Part shown: piece by piece, positions 36,991 through 45,975 of the stretch
How the letters are laid out: every line of letters starts with the position of its first letter
Position numbering within the stretch: the first letter of the stretch is position 1
Source of the DNA: Bdellovibrionales bacterium
GTDB taxonomy: Bacteria > Bdellovibrionota > UBA1018
Assembly: GCA_018266355.1 (NCBI GenBank)
Contig: JAFEAP010000025.1
Coordinates: forward strand, 62,001 to 126,000
DNA length: 64,000 nucleotides
Direction of reading: 5' to 3'
Made by a program: the position numbers and the translations under genes
Notes under the pieces: generated by a model
Database searches by the model: none
Told to the model about the DNA's origin: nothing
What the model saw: the letters and a program-made list of their open reading frames with translations, nothing else

Positions 36991-39535
36991 CCTTCGCGCG
37001 AGCGACTTTCGCGCGGATGACCTTGCCTTTCGCCGGGCGCTTCTTCGCCGTCGCGTCCTCGAGCGCGAGCGCGAAGACTTCCTCGACGTGCGAGACGTAG
37101 TGGATCGTCATTCCGCGGAGCGCGTATTCCGGCACCTCGCGGACGTCCTTCTCGTTCAGCTTCGGGAGGATGAGCTCCGTGATGCCCGCGCGCTTCGCGG
37201 CCAAGATCTTCTCCTTCACGCCTCCGATCGGAAGCACTTTTCCGATGAGCGAGAGCTCGCCCGTCATCGCGAGCTTCTGGCGGAATTTGCGTCCCGAAAG
37301 GAGTGAGTAAAGCGCGGTCGCCATCGTCACGCCCGCCGAGGGGCCGTCCTTCGGGATCGCTCCCGCGGGAATATGAAGGTGGAAATCGCGGTGCTTGAAG
37401 TAGGTCTGGTCGAACTTCAGGTCCTTCCCGGCCTTTTTCTTCACGTAGCTCCAAGCGATCGCCGCGCTCTCGGTCATCACTTCGCCCATCTGGCCGGTGA
37501 GTTTGAGTCCGCCCGAGCCGGGCAGTTCCATCGCCTCGATGAAGAGGATGTCACCGCCGGTCGCCGTCCAAGCGAGCCCGACGACGACGCCCGGAGCGGT
37601 GATCCGCTCGGCGAGTTCGTTATAATAGCGTTTCGGTCCGAGCCAGTCGACGAGGTCGGCCTCGCGCACGAAGATGGGCGTGATTTTAGCGCCGTTTTTC
37701 GGTCTTTTCTCGTCATGTTCGACGAGTTTCGTCGCCGCCTTCCGCGCGATCCGGGAGAAGAGCTGCTGGAGGATCCGAAGGCCCGGCTCACGGGCGTAAT
37801 CGAGCATGATCCGGCGGATCGCCGGCTTCTCGATCTTCACCTGGGATCCGCGCAGGCCGTGTTCGGACAGCGCCTTCGGCCAGACGTACCGGACGGCGAT
37901 TTCTTCCTTCTCTTCGAGCGTGTAGCCAGGGATCTCGATCACCTCCATCCGGTCGAGGAGCGGCGCCGGGATCGTCGAGAGCGTGTTCGCGGTCGCGACG
38001 AAAAGCACCTTCGAAAGGTCGAACGGTACGTCGAGGTAATGGTCGATGAAGGCGTGGTTCTGCTCCGGATCGAGCACTTCGAGGAGCGCCGAAGCCGGAT
38101 CGCCCTGGAAGCTCGCGCCGAGTTTGTCGATCTCGTCGAGCATGATGACGGCGTTCTTCGAACCCGCACGGCGCATCGCCGTGATCATCTTCCCGGGCAT
38201 CGCGCCGATGTAGGTTCGGCGGTGGCCCTTGATCTCGGCTTCGTCGCGCATGCCGCCCAGGGAGAAGCGGTAGAAATTCCGGTCGAGCGCCTTCGCGATC
38301 GATTTACCGACCGAGGTTTTCCCGACGCCCGGAGGACCGACGAGGCAGATGATCGAGCCTTTCGGCGGAACTTTCGCCTGGGTCATGAGCTTCCGCACCG
38401 CGAGGAATTCGAGGATGCGGTCCTTCACCTTCTCGAGGCCGTAGTGGTCGTCCTCGAGGATCTTCCGAGATTTTCCGAGGTCGAGCGAATCGACGGTCTC
38501 CACGCTCCACGGGAGCGAGCAGAGGGTTTCCAGGTAATTCCGGACGATGTTGTACTCGGGCGAGGATTCGGAGATCGCCTCGAACTTCTCGACTTCCTCG
38601 AGCGCGACTTTCTTCACGTCCTCGGGCATGCCCGCGGCCTCGATCCGCTCCCGGAACGTGCGCACGGTCCTGTCTTGGCCGTCTTCCTCGCCGCCGAGCT
38701 CCTTCTTGATCGCTTTGAGTTGCTCCTTGAGGAAGAACTCTCGCTGCATCTTCGTGAGCTTCGTGTTCACGTCGTCGTGGATCTTCTTCTGGACGTCGGC
38801 GACGTCCTGCTCGCGTCGAAGGTGCGTGAGCAGCATCTCGAAACGGTTCCGGACGGGCACGGTTTCGAGGAACGCCTGGGCGTCGTCCTTGTTGAGCGAG
38901 AGCGCGAACGCGATGAGGTCGGCGACCGTGCCGGCGCTCGGGGCGTTGATCATCGCGAGTCGCATCTCGTCGGTGAAGAACGGATTCGTCTCCGAGAGTT
39001 TCTTCACGTGAGAGACCACGGCGCGCGTGAGCGCGTCCATCTCGGTCGATTTCTCGACGATATCCTCGAGGTACTCCGGTTCGATGACGAGGTTCGGGTG
39101 ATCGGCGAGCACCTTCCGGACGCGGAAACGCTTCATGCTGTGGATGAGCAGGTTCACCGATCCATCGGGCATCTTCAGCCGCTTCAGGATTTTCACCACG
39201 ACGCCGACCGAATAGAGGCGGTCAGGCGTGACGTCTTCGCGGAGCTCGTCGTCGCGGGTGAGCAGGAGGCCGATCACGCGATTCCGCTGAAGGACCTCCT
39301 CGACGGCGCCGACGAATTTCGGGTGATTCACCACGAGCGGCGCCATGAGCGACGGATAGACGATCGACGAGTTCACGGGCAGCACGAACAAGTTCGGCGG
39401 CAGGATCTGGTCGGGAAGGACGAGTCCCGAGTCTTTCACGGCCGGGTGTTCGCCGGCGATTTCGCTCAGGACGTCGTTGACGTCGGTCGGGTCTTTCGGG
39501 GTCTGGTCGTTCGGATCGTTCGAGTAGGAATTCAT
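36935..39535 (-). CDS. lon: ATP-dependent Lon protease
   Basis: 866 residues. An N-terminal LAN domain starts after about 40 extra acidic residues (LFVLPVNSSIVYPSLMAPLV). Walker A is GPPGVGKTS (400-408), Walker B AVIMLDEIDKL, and the Ser-Lys dyad lies in PKDGPSAGVTMATAL and PIGGVKEKILAAKRAG. The C-terminus is extended by a Lys/Arg/Ala/Thr-rich tail of about 35 residues. Lon degrades misfolded and regulatory proteins. It is monocistronic and overlaps the end of the convergent lipoprotein gene by 56 bases. Confidence 0.97.
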   Translation of the reverse strand: MNSYSNDPNDQTPKDPTDVNDVLSEIAGEHPAVKDSGLVLPDQILPPNLFVLPVNSSIVYPSLMAPLVVNHPKFVGAVEEVLQRNRVIGLLLTRDDELREDVTPDRLYSVGVVVKILKRLKMPDGSVNLLIHSMKRFRVRKVLADHPNLVIEPEYLEDIVEKSTEMDALTRAVVSHVKKLSETNPFFTDEMRLAMINAPSAGTVADLIAFALSLNKDDAQAFLETVPVRNRFEMLLTHLRREQDVADVQKKIHDDVNTKLTKMQREFFLKEQLKAIKKELGGEEDGQDRTVRTFRERIEAAGMPEDVKKVALEEVEKFEAISESSPEYNIVRNYLETLCSLPWSVETVDSLDLGKSRKILEDDHYGLEKVKDRILEFLAVRKLMTQAKVPPKGSIICLVGPPGVGKTSVGKSIAKALDRNFYRFSLGGMRDEAEIKGHRRTYIGAMPGKMITAMRRAGSKNAVIMLDEIDKLGASFQGDPASALLEVLDPEQNHAFIDHYLDVPFDLSKVLFVATANTLSTIPAPLLDRMEVIEIPGYTLEEKEEIAVRYVWPKALSEHGLRGSQVKIEKPAIRRIMLDYAREPGLRILQQLFSRIARKAATKLVEHDEKRPKNGAKITPIFVREADLVDWLGPKRYYNELAERITAPGVVVGLAWTATGGDILFIEAMELPGSGGLKLTGQMGEVMTESAAIAWSYVKKKAGKDLKFDQTYFKHRDFHLHIPAGAIPKDGPSAGVTMATALYSLLSGRKFRQKLAMTGELSLIGKVLPIGGVKEKILAAKRAGITELILPKLNEKDVREVPEYALRGMTIHYVSHVEEVFALALEDATAKKRPAKGKVIRAKVARAKVSTAKRPKTTTRSTSKSL

Positions 39536-39624
39536 GATGCTGGCCTCCGAGGCGCCTGATTAAGATGGCGCCGAAGCCGAGCTTGGCAAATCGTTTTTTC
39601 CGAAAAGACCCTGATTACGAGAGC

Positions 39625-40323
39625 TTACTCAGGGATATCTTCCGAATGGGACGCCGCCCCATTTCCTTCATAACCACCGTCGTCCGGAACGACCTGGATC
39701 GGCTTCGGTTTCGACTTCGCCTTCCTCGCCGGTTTCGCGCGCGAAACCGCGGCGCGCGCGGTCGCTTTCTTCGCCGCCGGAGCTTCGCCCTTCGGCGCGA
39801 GCTCGCCGATGAGCGCCGCTCCCGCCTTCAAATCGAAGATGATCCGGGTCGGCGCGGTCAATTCGAACACTTCGACCGGAACCGCGGCCTTCAGGTAAAG
39901 CGCGAACGTCCACGAATCTTCCTCGACGAGCGGGAAGAACTCCACGCGGGCGACGAGCGGACTCGCGCGGAATTGGTCGACGATCTTCTTCGCGTTGATC
40001 GCGAGCTTCGGCGAACCGAAGATCGTGACGAGGATCCGGCGACTCGTCGGATCGATCGCGGCTTGATAGTACGGCGCTTTCTCGGCGTCGAGATCGATCA
40101 CGATCCGTTCGAAACCTCCGTTCGTCGCGCGACGGACGTCCTTCACGATGCCCGAGTGGATTTCCCGATCGCCGCCGGTGATCACGCCGTCCCTTAGGTA
40201 GGACTCGGTCTTCTTCGGGAGCGCCGCCCGGACCTGGCTCGGCTCGAGCGCGGCGCTCGCCCGGGACGCGGCGAAGGAGATGAAAAGCGAAAGGATCAAG
40301 GCGGGAATCATTCTCGTCTTCAT
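39625..40323 (-). CDS. Exported AMIN-like domain protein
   Basis: 232 residues with a signal peptide (MKTRMIPALILSLFISFAAS). The central region (about 55-165: GGFERIVIDLDAEKAPYYQA, RILVTIFG, SWTFALYLKAAVPVEVFEL, PTRIIFDLK) has the strand pattern of AMIN domains, which bind peptidoglycan or secretin complexes. The tail is Lys/Ala/Pro-rich. It is the third gene of a short operon behind a C-terminally anchored protein, eight bases apart. The role is probably envelope attachment; the AMIN call is by pattern. Confidence 0.65.
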   Translation of the reverse strand: MKTRMIPALILSLFISFAASRASAALEPSQVRAALPKKTESYLRDGVITGGDREIHSGIVKDVRRATNGGFERIVIDLDAEKAPYYQAAIDPTSRRILVTIFGSPKLAINAKKIVDQFRASPLVARVEFFPLVEEDSWTFALYLKAAVPVEVFELTAPTRIIFDLKAGAALIGELAPKGEAPAAKKATARAAVSRAKPARKAKSKPKPIQVVPDDGGYEGNGAASHSEDIPE

Positions 40324-40330
40324 AGCGGAA

Positions 40331-41101
40331 TCATCTCCTCTTTTTCCGGGATTTCAAGAACCAGGCACCCGCGCCGATCAGGACGCCGACGACGAAAACG
40401 GCCGTCGTTCGCGAGCCGCCGGCGGGTTTCGGCGGTTTCGTGCCGAGGTTTTCCTCGTGGATTTCCGTACGCGCCTCGGGCGCGGCCTTTCCTTTTCCGA
40501 AGAGCAAACCGGAATCGGAGGCGACCGGCGCGGCGGTCGGCGATGGAGCGGCCTTCGCCTCGGAGGCTTGGGTGCGGATGATGTCGCGAAGGGCCTCGAG
40601 CGAGATCTGGGCGGTCGACTCGTTCCCGTGCTCATGCCGGATTCCCGGTTGGGTCGAGGAACCGAGGCCCGCGCCGCGGAGGTACTCCTTCCCGTCGGCG
40701 CCTTTCTCGACGTTGAACTTCCCCATCATCATTCCCATCACGGGATAGGCGTTATCGCCGGCCGCGCTCGGCTCGCCGAGGAGGACGACGACGTCCTCGC
40801 CCTTGTCGAAGTTCGCGGTTCCGCTCACGTTCAACGAAACGCCGTCCTTCGTTCCGCCGATCTCGCGGATCCGGATCGGCGCGCCGCCGCGAGGGCCGCC
40901 CTTGAAGCCTTCGTTCACTTCGACTTCGTAATAGGTGAAAAGGTGCTTCCCGCCGTCGGGCAGCGTCGTCCACTCGGTCGTGGATTTGCCGATCTTCCCG
41001 CGGACGATCGTCGGCGTATTCCGAACGGTGTCCGGAAAGGGAATCTCGTAAAAGCTCGAAGCGGAGGCCTGCGCGACGAGGGCGAGGGCGATGGAGAGCA
41101 T
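40331..41101 (-). CDS. Exported protein with C-terminal membrane anchor
   Basis: 256 residues. A short signal peptide (MLSIALALVAQASAS) leads to a beta-rich domain (TPTIVRGKIGK ... FTYYEVEVNEGFKG ... EDVVVLLGEP), then a Pro/Ala linker and a C-terminal anchor TTAVFVVGVLIGAGAWFL followed by KSRKKRR. The Gly/hydrophobic helix plus basic end resembles sorting or anchoring tails. GAGGGG lies two bases before the ATG, closer than usual. Operon with the 47-residue membrane protein upstream and the AMIN-like gene downstream. Function unknown. Confidence 0.7.
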   Translation of the reverse strand: MLSIALALVAQASASSFYEIPFPDTVRNTPTIVRGKIGKSTTEWTTLPDGGKHLFTYYEVEVNEGFKGGPRGGAPIRIREIGGTKDGVSLNVSGTANFDKGEDVVVLLGEPSAAGDNAYPVMGMMMGKFNVEKGADGKEYLRGAGLGSSTQPGIRHEHGNESTAQISLEALRDIIRTQASEAKAAPSPTAAPVASDSGLLFGKGKAAPEARTEIHEENLGTKPPKPAGGSRTTAVFVVGVLIGAGAWFLKSRKKRR

Positions 41102-41119
41102 CCCCTCTAGTTTAGCGGA

Positions 41120-41263
41120 TTAACGCGAGGAAATCGAAAGCCAACCCTCGAGGCGATGGTCGCTGAGCGGGTTTTCCATGCTGGTGCCGCCGCGCTGAAG
41201 GACCATGAGCGCGAGCAAAAGGATGATGGAGAGCGGCCAAATGACTTTGAGCGCGGATTTCAT
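41120..41263 (-). CDS. 47-residue single-span membrane protein
   Basis: A small reading frame: MKSALKVIWPLSIILLLALM then VLQRGGTSMENPLSDHRL and a short end. One hydrophobic helix (about 8-22) with a positive N-terminus suggests a single-pass inner-membrane protein. Support comes from a consensus promoter (TTGACA, 17, TAAAAG), a 65-base leader, an AGGGG ribosome site eight bases upstream and close spacing (18 bases) to the next gene. No family was recognised. It could be a leader peptide or a small subunit of the operon's product. Confidence 0.6.
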   Translation of the reverse strand: MKSALKVIWPLSIILLLALMVLQRGGTSMENPLSDHRLEGWLSISSR

Positions 41264-41363
41264 CGGTTTTAACCCCTGACTTCAGATGCCGCCGGGCCCC
41301 CTGGCGCGATGGCTACCCCTTGAAGAGTACTGGGCTTTTATCGAAATGAACGCGGAATGTCAA
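41264..41363 (-). promoter_or_regulatory. Consensus promoter and structured 5' leader
   Basis: On the minus strand TTGACA (41363-41358), a 17-base spacer and TAAAAG (41340-41335) make a near-ideal promoter. The leader of about 65 bases contains CTTCA and TGAAG arms enclosing a GC-rich core with GGGGG and a short CGCC/GGCG helix. A cis-regulatory RNA is possible; I recognise no known riboswitch. Confidence 0.5.
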
Positions 41364-41443
41364 TTTTTCAACACTTCGAAATTAAAGGGGAAAAAATCTA
41401 AATTCCGCTAAAATCACGCAAAGCGTCGTTTTCTCGAAGGGAA

Positions 41444-42262
41444 TCAGTAAACGCGGCGATTCCGCTCAAGGAGAACCGCGCCGGTCTGGGCGTCGACGAC
41501 CTTTTGGACCCCGCGATCGCGCGTCTCGTAGGCGTGGTGGACGATCGCAACCGGGGAGGACTGAGTCACGTAGAGGATCTCGCGCGAGGCCTCGGGGCGC
41601 TCGAGGCTCGCCTGGTTCGCGACTTCGACCTTCGGGTAAATCGAGGATTCGATCGAGCGGACTTCGCCGTCCGGACCGAGGAGGATCGTCACCGTTCCCC
41701 CGGGGGAGAGCGGGATGCCATTCTCGGATTGCTGGAAGATCGATTGGGCGGTCGCCTCACCCGTCGTCGGAGGATGCTGGATGAACTCCGCCTCGTCCGG
41801 GATGCCGAGGAGACGTCGCGCATTCGCGAAAACTTCCCGGGCTCGAGCGGAGGCCTCGGTCGCGTCGGATGGACGGAAACGATCGAGCTTCTGGGTATCG
41901 GCGAAACCTTCCGCCGGAATCCCCGATCCGTCGACGCGGATCACGCGGTTTTCGTAATCCTCGAACCGAAGACGGTCTCCGTACTTTTCGACGAAGGCTT
42001 CTCGAGTCAGCGGTTCGCCCGTTTCCTCGGCGGGAGGCGCTCCGGCCGGCCGGCGATCCCCATGCTCGGAGGAAGGATTCCGCGCGGGCGGGTTCGAGGG
42101 CAGCGCCGGATCGGCGTGCCTTAGGGGCTTCAAGAGGGTCTCTTGGAACTTCGCGCGGAATTCGGCCGGCGCCGGACGCAGATCCTGCTTCTCGCCGAAT
42201 CCGACGACGATCGCGACGATGAAGGCGAAGGCGAAGAGTACGAGCGCGAGTTTCTGGTTCAT
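41444..42262 (-). CDS. Exported FTP/PepSY-like propeptide-type protein
   Basis: 272 residues with an N-terminal signal/anchor (MNQKLALVLFAFAFIVAIVV). A Pro-rich linker is followed by strands and helices ending SREILYVTQSSPVAIVHHAY and KVVDAQTGAVLLERNRRVY. The last motif (VDAxTGxVL) is typical of the FTP/PepSY propeptide modules that precede thermolysin- and fungalysin-type peptidases. The start overlaps by ATGA the stop of a gluzincin lipoprotein gene, so the two are coupled. I infer a separately encoded propeptide, inhibitor or foldase for that peptidase. Confidence 0.6.
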   Translation of the reverse strand: MNQKLALVLFAFAFIVAIVVGFGEKQDLRPAPAEFRAKFQETLLKPLRHADPALPSNPPARNPSSEHGDRRPAGAPPAEETGEPLTREAFVEKYGDRLRFEDYENRVIRVDGSGIPAEGFADTQKLDRFRPSDATEASARAREVFANARRLLGIPDEAEFIQHPPTTGEATAQSIFQQSENGIPLSPGGTVTILLGPDGEVRSIESSIYPKVEVANQASLERPEASREILYVTQSSPVAIVHHAYETRDRGVQKVVDAQTGAVLLERNRRVY

Positions 42263-44118
42263 TGCATCGTCACCGGGTAGGTCAAGGTTTCGGTTCCGGA
42301 TCCGTTCGCGGGAGTGATTTGGACGGTGAAATTGAAGGTGGTCCCGGTGGTCATACCCGAACCGATTTCGATGTAGAGCGCGGTCTGGGAGTTCACGCCG
42401 TAGAGATTCACGCCGTTGAAGTAGGAATTCGTGATGCCGACGTTGTCGAGGGCCGTCCCGTTATTGAGGGCGTTTACGATGTTCGATCCGTTGATTTTTC
42501 CGTAACGGATGAAGGCGACCGTCGGGCTGACGTAGCCCGGGTTCTTCGAGGCGCCCGAGAACGTGACGCGGGAATCGGAACTCGTGACCTTGATGAGGGG
42601 AGCGGCCGCGGTGTTCGCGCTCGAGTTCGCGATATCGAACCAAATCATGCCTTTTTCACCCGCGTGCATGCGGTTGTTCGCCGGGCCGACCGCCGAGGTC
42701 TCGTTGAAGAAGAGGCCCGCGTGACCGGCGACGGTGATCGAACCCACGGAAGCCCACCCGGACCCGACCGAAGAAAGGCCGGTCAGGCCCCGCGCGGACA
42801 GGATGTTCGCGATCGAGGTTTGTTCCGCGCCGGAGAACGCGCCCGCGGTCGCGGTCGCTGCCATCGCGTTCAGCTTCGTCGCGAGCACCGGCATCGTCAC
42901 CGGCGAAGGGTCGGATGCGTTCGCTTGGGGAAGCGTCTTGATCGTCTCCATGAGGAGGAGTTGCGCGCGGTGCCGCGCGGTCGCCGAATCGGCCGAGGAC
43001 GAAACGAGGGATTGGTAGATCTCCCACATCGCGCCGGTCACGATCGGAGCGGTTTGGTGGATTTCCTCGAATCCGAGGTCGCTCGCCCAGACGTCCTTCG
43101 GGTTTTTCCCCGAGGCGTAACCCGCGTAAGGCCACCCGAGGCCGTCCGGATACGCGAAGCTGATGCGTTTCCCGGTCGCGGAGAAACCGCTCGACGGCGT
43201 CTTGCTGTAGTTCGAGCAGGTCGGATAGTCGGCGGTCCACACCGGACACTTCGCGGCCCCGCGCATGGCCGAGCTGTCGAAGAGCAGCCCGAGCGCCCAG
43301 CGGCTGAATTCGAAGTTCTTGAAGGGCGAAACGACTTCGGAATCGCCTTGAATGAGGCCGATGAAATCAGAAAGACCTTCGTTGATCGCTCCGGCTTCGT
43401 CGAAGTCGAAGACGTTGAAATCGTTCACGGAAGAATAAGCGTGACCGGTCGTTCCGTGCTGGAGTTCGTGCATCATCACTTCCCCGTCTTCGGAGAAGCT
43501 CGTCGTGTCCGGATATTTCGTCGAACGGCCCATGCAAACGAAGTCGACGAGGTTCCCGCTCGAATCCGTTCCCTGCGAATAGAAGGCGTTATCGTCGACG
43601 TCGCAATTCGCGATCATCAGGAAGGAACCCGACGGATAAAGCGCCGAGGACGAAGCGAGGTCGGAGCGGAACTGGTTCCCGTAGTGATAGTTCATCACCT
43701 CGGCGAACCGACCGTCGCCGTGCTCGTAGCGAAAATCGTTCGTCGTGGAATAAGCGCCGTAGGATTCGCCACACGCGTCGGTGATGACGTCGACGTACGT
43801 CCCCTTCAGCGTTCCGTACCCGAGGAGATTCGGAAGCGTGACGGTCGTCGTGTAGTTCCCGAGCGTGCTCGAACCCGGGGAAAGAGAAGCGTTCCCGGAA
43901 GCGACGAGCGGATCGAGTTTGAATACCTTCCCGCTTCCGGTGCTGCCGGCGATCACGCTCGAACTCACCGAGTCCGGACAGTACGCGGCTAAACCGGTGG
44001 TCGATTTCACGCCCGTTTTCGGAGCGCAGCTCGCGAAAACGGCGATCGCCGCGAGCGCGCCGAGCGACCGCGGGAGGAAAGAGAATCGAAGCTGTGAAGG
44101 TCGGGAAAGATCCGCCAC
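42259..44118 (-). CDS. Secreted gluzincin-type metallopeptidase lipoprotein
   Basis: 619 residues. The N-terminal export signal ends in FASC, so it is probably a lipoprotein. HELQH (217-221) and Glu247 in NEGLSDFIGL match the HExxH plus downstream Glu zinc site of thermolysin/fungalysin-like peptidases. The C-terminal 200 residues are Thr/Ser/Gly/Asn-rich beta sequence with YPVTMQ at the end, like an Ig-like accessory domain. No propeptide is encoded within; a propeptide-like protein follows with a four-base overlap. Likely displayed on the cell surface and used in degrading external protein. Confidence 0.72.
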   Translation of the reverse strand: MADLSRPSQLRFSFLPRSLGALAAIAVFASCAPKTGVKSTTGLAAYCPDSVSSSVIAGSTGSGKVFKLDPLVASGNASLSPGSSTLGNYTTTVTLPNLLGYGTLKGTYVDVITDACGESYGAYSTTNDFRYEHGDGRFAEVMNYHYGNQFRSDLASSSALYPSGSFLMIANCDVDDNAFYSQGTDSSGNLVDFVCMGRSTKYPDTTSFSEDGEVMMHELQHGTTGHAYSSVNDFNVFDFDEAGAINEGLSDFIGLIQGDSEVVSPFKNFEFSRWALGLLFDSSAMRGAAKCPVWTADYPTCSNYSKTPSSGFSATGKRISFAYPDGLGWPYAGYASGKNPKDVWASDLGFEEIHQTAPIVTGAMWEIYQSLVSSSADSATARHRAQLLLMETIKTLPQANASDPSPVTMPVLATKLNAMAATATAGAFSGAEQTSIANILSARGLTGLSSVGSGWASVGSITVAGHAGLFFNETSAVGPANNRMHAGEKGMIWFDIANSSANTAAAPLIKVTSSDSRVTFSGASKNPGYVSPTVAFIRYGKINGSNIVNALNNGTALDNVGITNSYFNGVNLYGVNSQTALYIEIGSGMTTGTTFNFTVQITPANGSGTETLTYPVTMQ

Positions 44119-44199
44119 GTCCCTATTATTTTAGCGAAACGTGGACCGGGCGTGAAAGGGTCAGAAATGACCTAGTCAATCGCTTGACGATCTGAAACG

Positions 44200-45825
44200 T
44201 CAGAAGTTGTAGCCGAGACCGACGTTCGCCGTATAGCGGTTATAGCCGTAGGTCGACGACTCGCTCGAGCTGTTCACGGAGTAATCGCCCGAGAAAAGCA
44301 CCGCCCAGCGCGGTCCGATTTTTTTCGACGCGAGGAGCGAAAGCACGACGAGCGTGTCCTTCCGGTCGGTCGAGGAGTCCCCGTAACCGGTCTTGTCGAC
44401 TTCGAGGACCTGCGAGAAATCGACGTTTCCGAGGCGCATGGTGTTGATCACCTGGAGGCCGTAGAGCGTGTTCGCGTACTCGGTGCCTTCGGTCGAGTTG
44501 AACTCGGCCTTCAGCGCGTAGGTCGGATTGAAATACCGGCGGTTCGCCTTGTTCTGGGCGGAAACCTTCGCGGTGATTCCGTGACCGGAGCGGCGAAGGG
44601 ATTCCGCGAGGGAGTCTTCGCCCGTGTATTTCACGATGCGGTAGCCGACTTCGGCCGCGTAGGTCCACCGCTTCGAGGAATCCCACTTCGCGTACGGGGC
44701 GAAGAGGAGCGTATTGTCGTAAAGGTGGTACTTTTTCGAACCGCTCGTGTCGGTTTGGTTTTGGAAGACGAACGTGCCTTCCGTCTTCAACCCGTACGAG
44801 AACGGCGCGAGCGCGTCGCGGGTAAGGTAGAGCGAAAGCGTCGTGTCCGCGAACTCGCCCGAGGAAGACTCGCCGTTGAAGTTCTTGTTGAAGTTGAACC
44901 GGATGCTCGGGACGTACTGGAGTTTCGAAAGCGGCGAGCTCGCGTAACCGTATCCCGCGGAAACCGTCGACTTCATCGTCGATTTCCCGCTCGCGCTCGA
45001 GGAGCTCGCGCTGTCGGAAGGAATGAGGAGCACGTTCGAGTCGTAGCCCATGAGGAGACTGAACGTTCCGAATTTCTGCGGTTTATCGAAAGGCGCGAGC
45101 GACGCATCGGCCGCGGTTTTCACCTGCTCGGCCATCTTCTTCGAATCGGGCGCGACGTCTTCGCGATCGATGTATTTCTGGGCGGTGCTCTTCGCGTTCA
45201 AGAGACTGCCGAACCCGTCGGCCGCCGAACCGAGTTTGAAATAGACCTGCGAAAGGTAGTAGTAGGCGGCGGGCTTGAGCTCGTCGAGATCGCTTTTCAC
45301 GACTTCCGTCAGGTTCACTTCCGCCTTCGTCCAGTCTTCCGTCTGGATCTGGACGAGGCCGAGGTAGAACCGGGAGACTTCGATGTTGAAGCCGTTTTTC
45401 GCCGAATAATTCAGGTATTGTTCCGCCTGCCGCCAATTCTTTTCGTTATACCGGATCACGCCGAGTTCGAAGGCGTAGGGCGCGATCTCTTTCTTTTCCT
45501 TGCCGGCTTTCGTCTTCAACTGGACGAGGTCACGGTAAACGTTCGCCGCGTCCTTCTCGTCTTTCATCGCCTTCAACGTGATGGCTTTCAGCTCGAGGAT
45601 TTCGACGGCGGCCGGAGCCTTTTTCTGGAGTTCGTTCAGGAGCTTCAGCGCGCTCGGGAAATCCTTCGCGTTGTAGTCGAGTACGGCGAGCGCGTACTCC
45701 GGCTCGAGTTGGTTTTCGAGCTCGGCCGTCGCGACGGACGCGTGTCCGAGTAGACCCACCGCGATCCCGAAGCAAATCGTCCTGATAGTTGCCGCCCGTT
45801 CCGTCGAGCGTCGAAAGAAGATCAT
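44200..45825 (-). CDS. TPR protein with C-terminal outer-membrane barrel
   Basis: 541 residues from the ATG at 45825, which gives a clean signal peptide (MIFFRRSTERAATIRTICFG). About 30-250 are TPR-like repeats (YALAVLDYNAKDFPSALKLL, YAFELGVIRYNEKNWRQAEQ, FYLGLVQIQTEDWTKAEVNL). About 260-541 alternate as barrel strands and end YTANVGLGYNF, with the terminal Phe expected for BamA-dependent insertion. The layout resembles TPR-plus-barrel export proteins of the Slam/DUF560 kind. It diverges from a FecR-domain gene. The promoter may be TTGCAA-16-TAGCAT, eight bases before the ATG. Confidence 0.75.
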   Translation of the reverse strand: MIFFRRSTERAATIRTICFGIAVGLLGHASVATAELENQLEPEYALAVLDYNAKDFPSALKLLNELQKKAPAAVEILELKAITLKAMKDEKDAANVYRDLVQLKTKAGKEKKEIAPYAFELGVIRYNEKNWRQAEQYLNYSAKNGFNIEVSRFYLGLVQIQTEDWTKAEVNLTEVVKSDLDELKPAAYYYLSQVYFKLGSAADGFGSLLNAKSTAQKYIDREDVAPDSKKMAEQVKTAADASLAPFDKPQKFGTFSLLMGYDSNVLLIPSDSASSSSASGKSTMKSTVSAGYGYASSPLSKLQYVPSIRFNFNKNFNGESSSGEFADTTLSLYLTRDALAPFSYGLKTEGTFVFQNQTDTSGSKKYHLYDNTLLFAPYAKWDSSKRWTYAAEVGYRIVKYTGEDSLAESLRRSGHGITAKVSAQNKANRRYFNPTYALKAEFNSTEGTEYANTLYGLQVINTMRLGNVDFSQVLEVDKTGYGDSSTDRKDTLVVLSLLASKKIGPRWAVLFSGDYSVNSSSESSTYGYNRYTANVGLGYNF

Positions 45826-45975
45826 GAGTATTAATGCTAACCTGGGTCGCGGGCTTTGCAAATTTTCCGAACGTTTTGTCCAAAGTTTAGACGCCTTGCT
45901 TTTGCTACCTTGTTTTATGCATCGCGTCTGGTAAACTTTTACCTATCGCACGGTCTTTCTATAAGGAGCACGTTT

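Noticed and set aside
37373..39559. A 728-codon plus-strand open frame opposite lon
   Set aside because: It is the antisense shadow of lon in GC-rich DNA; its translation has no domain, while the minus strand encodes a complete Lon protease.
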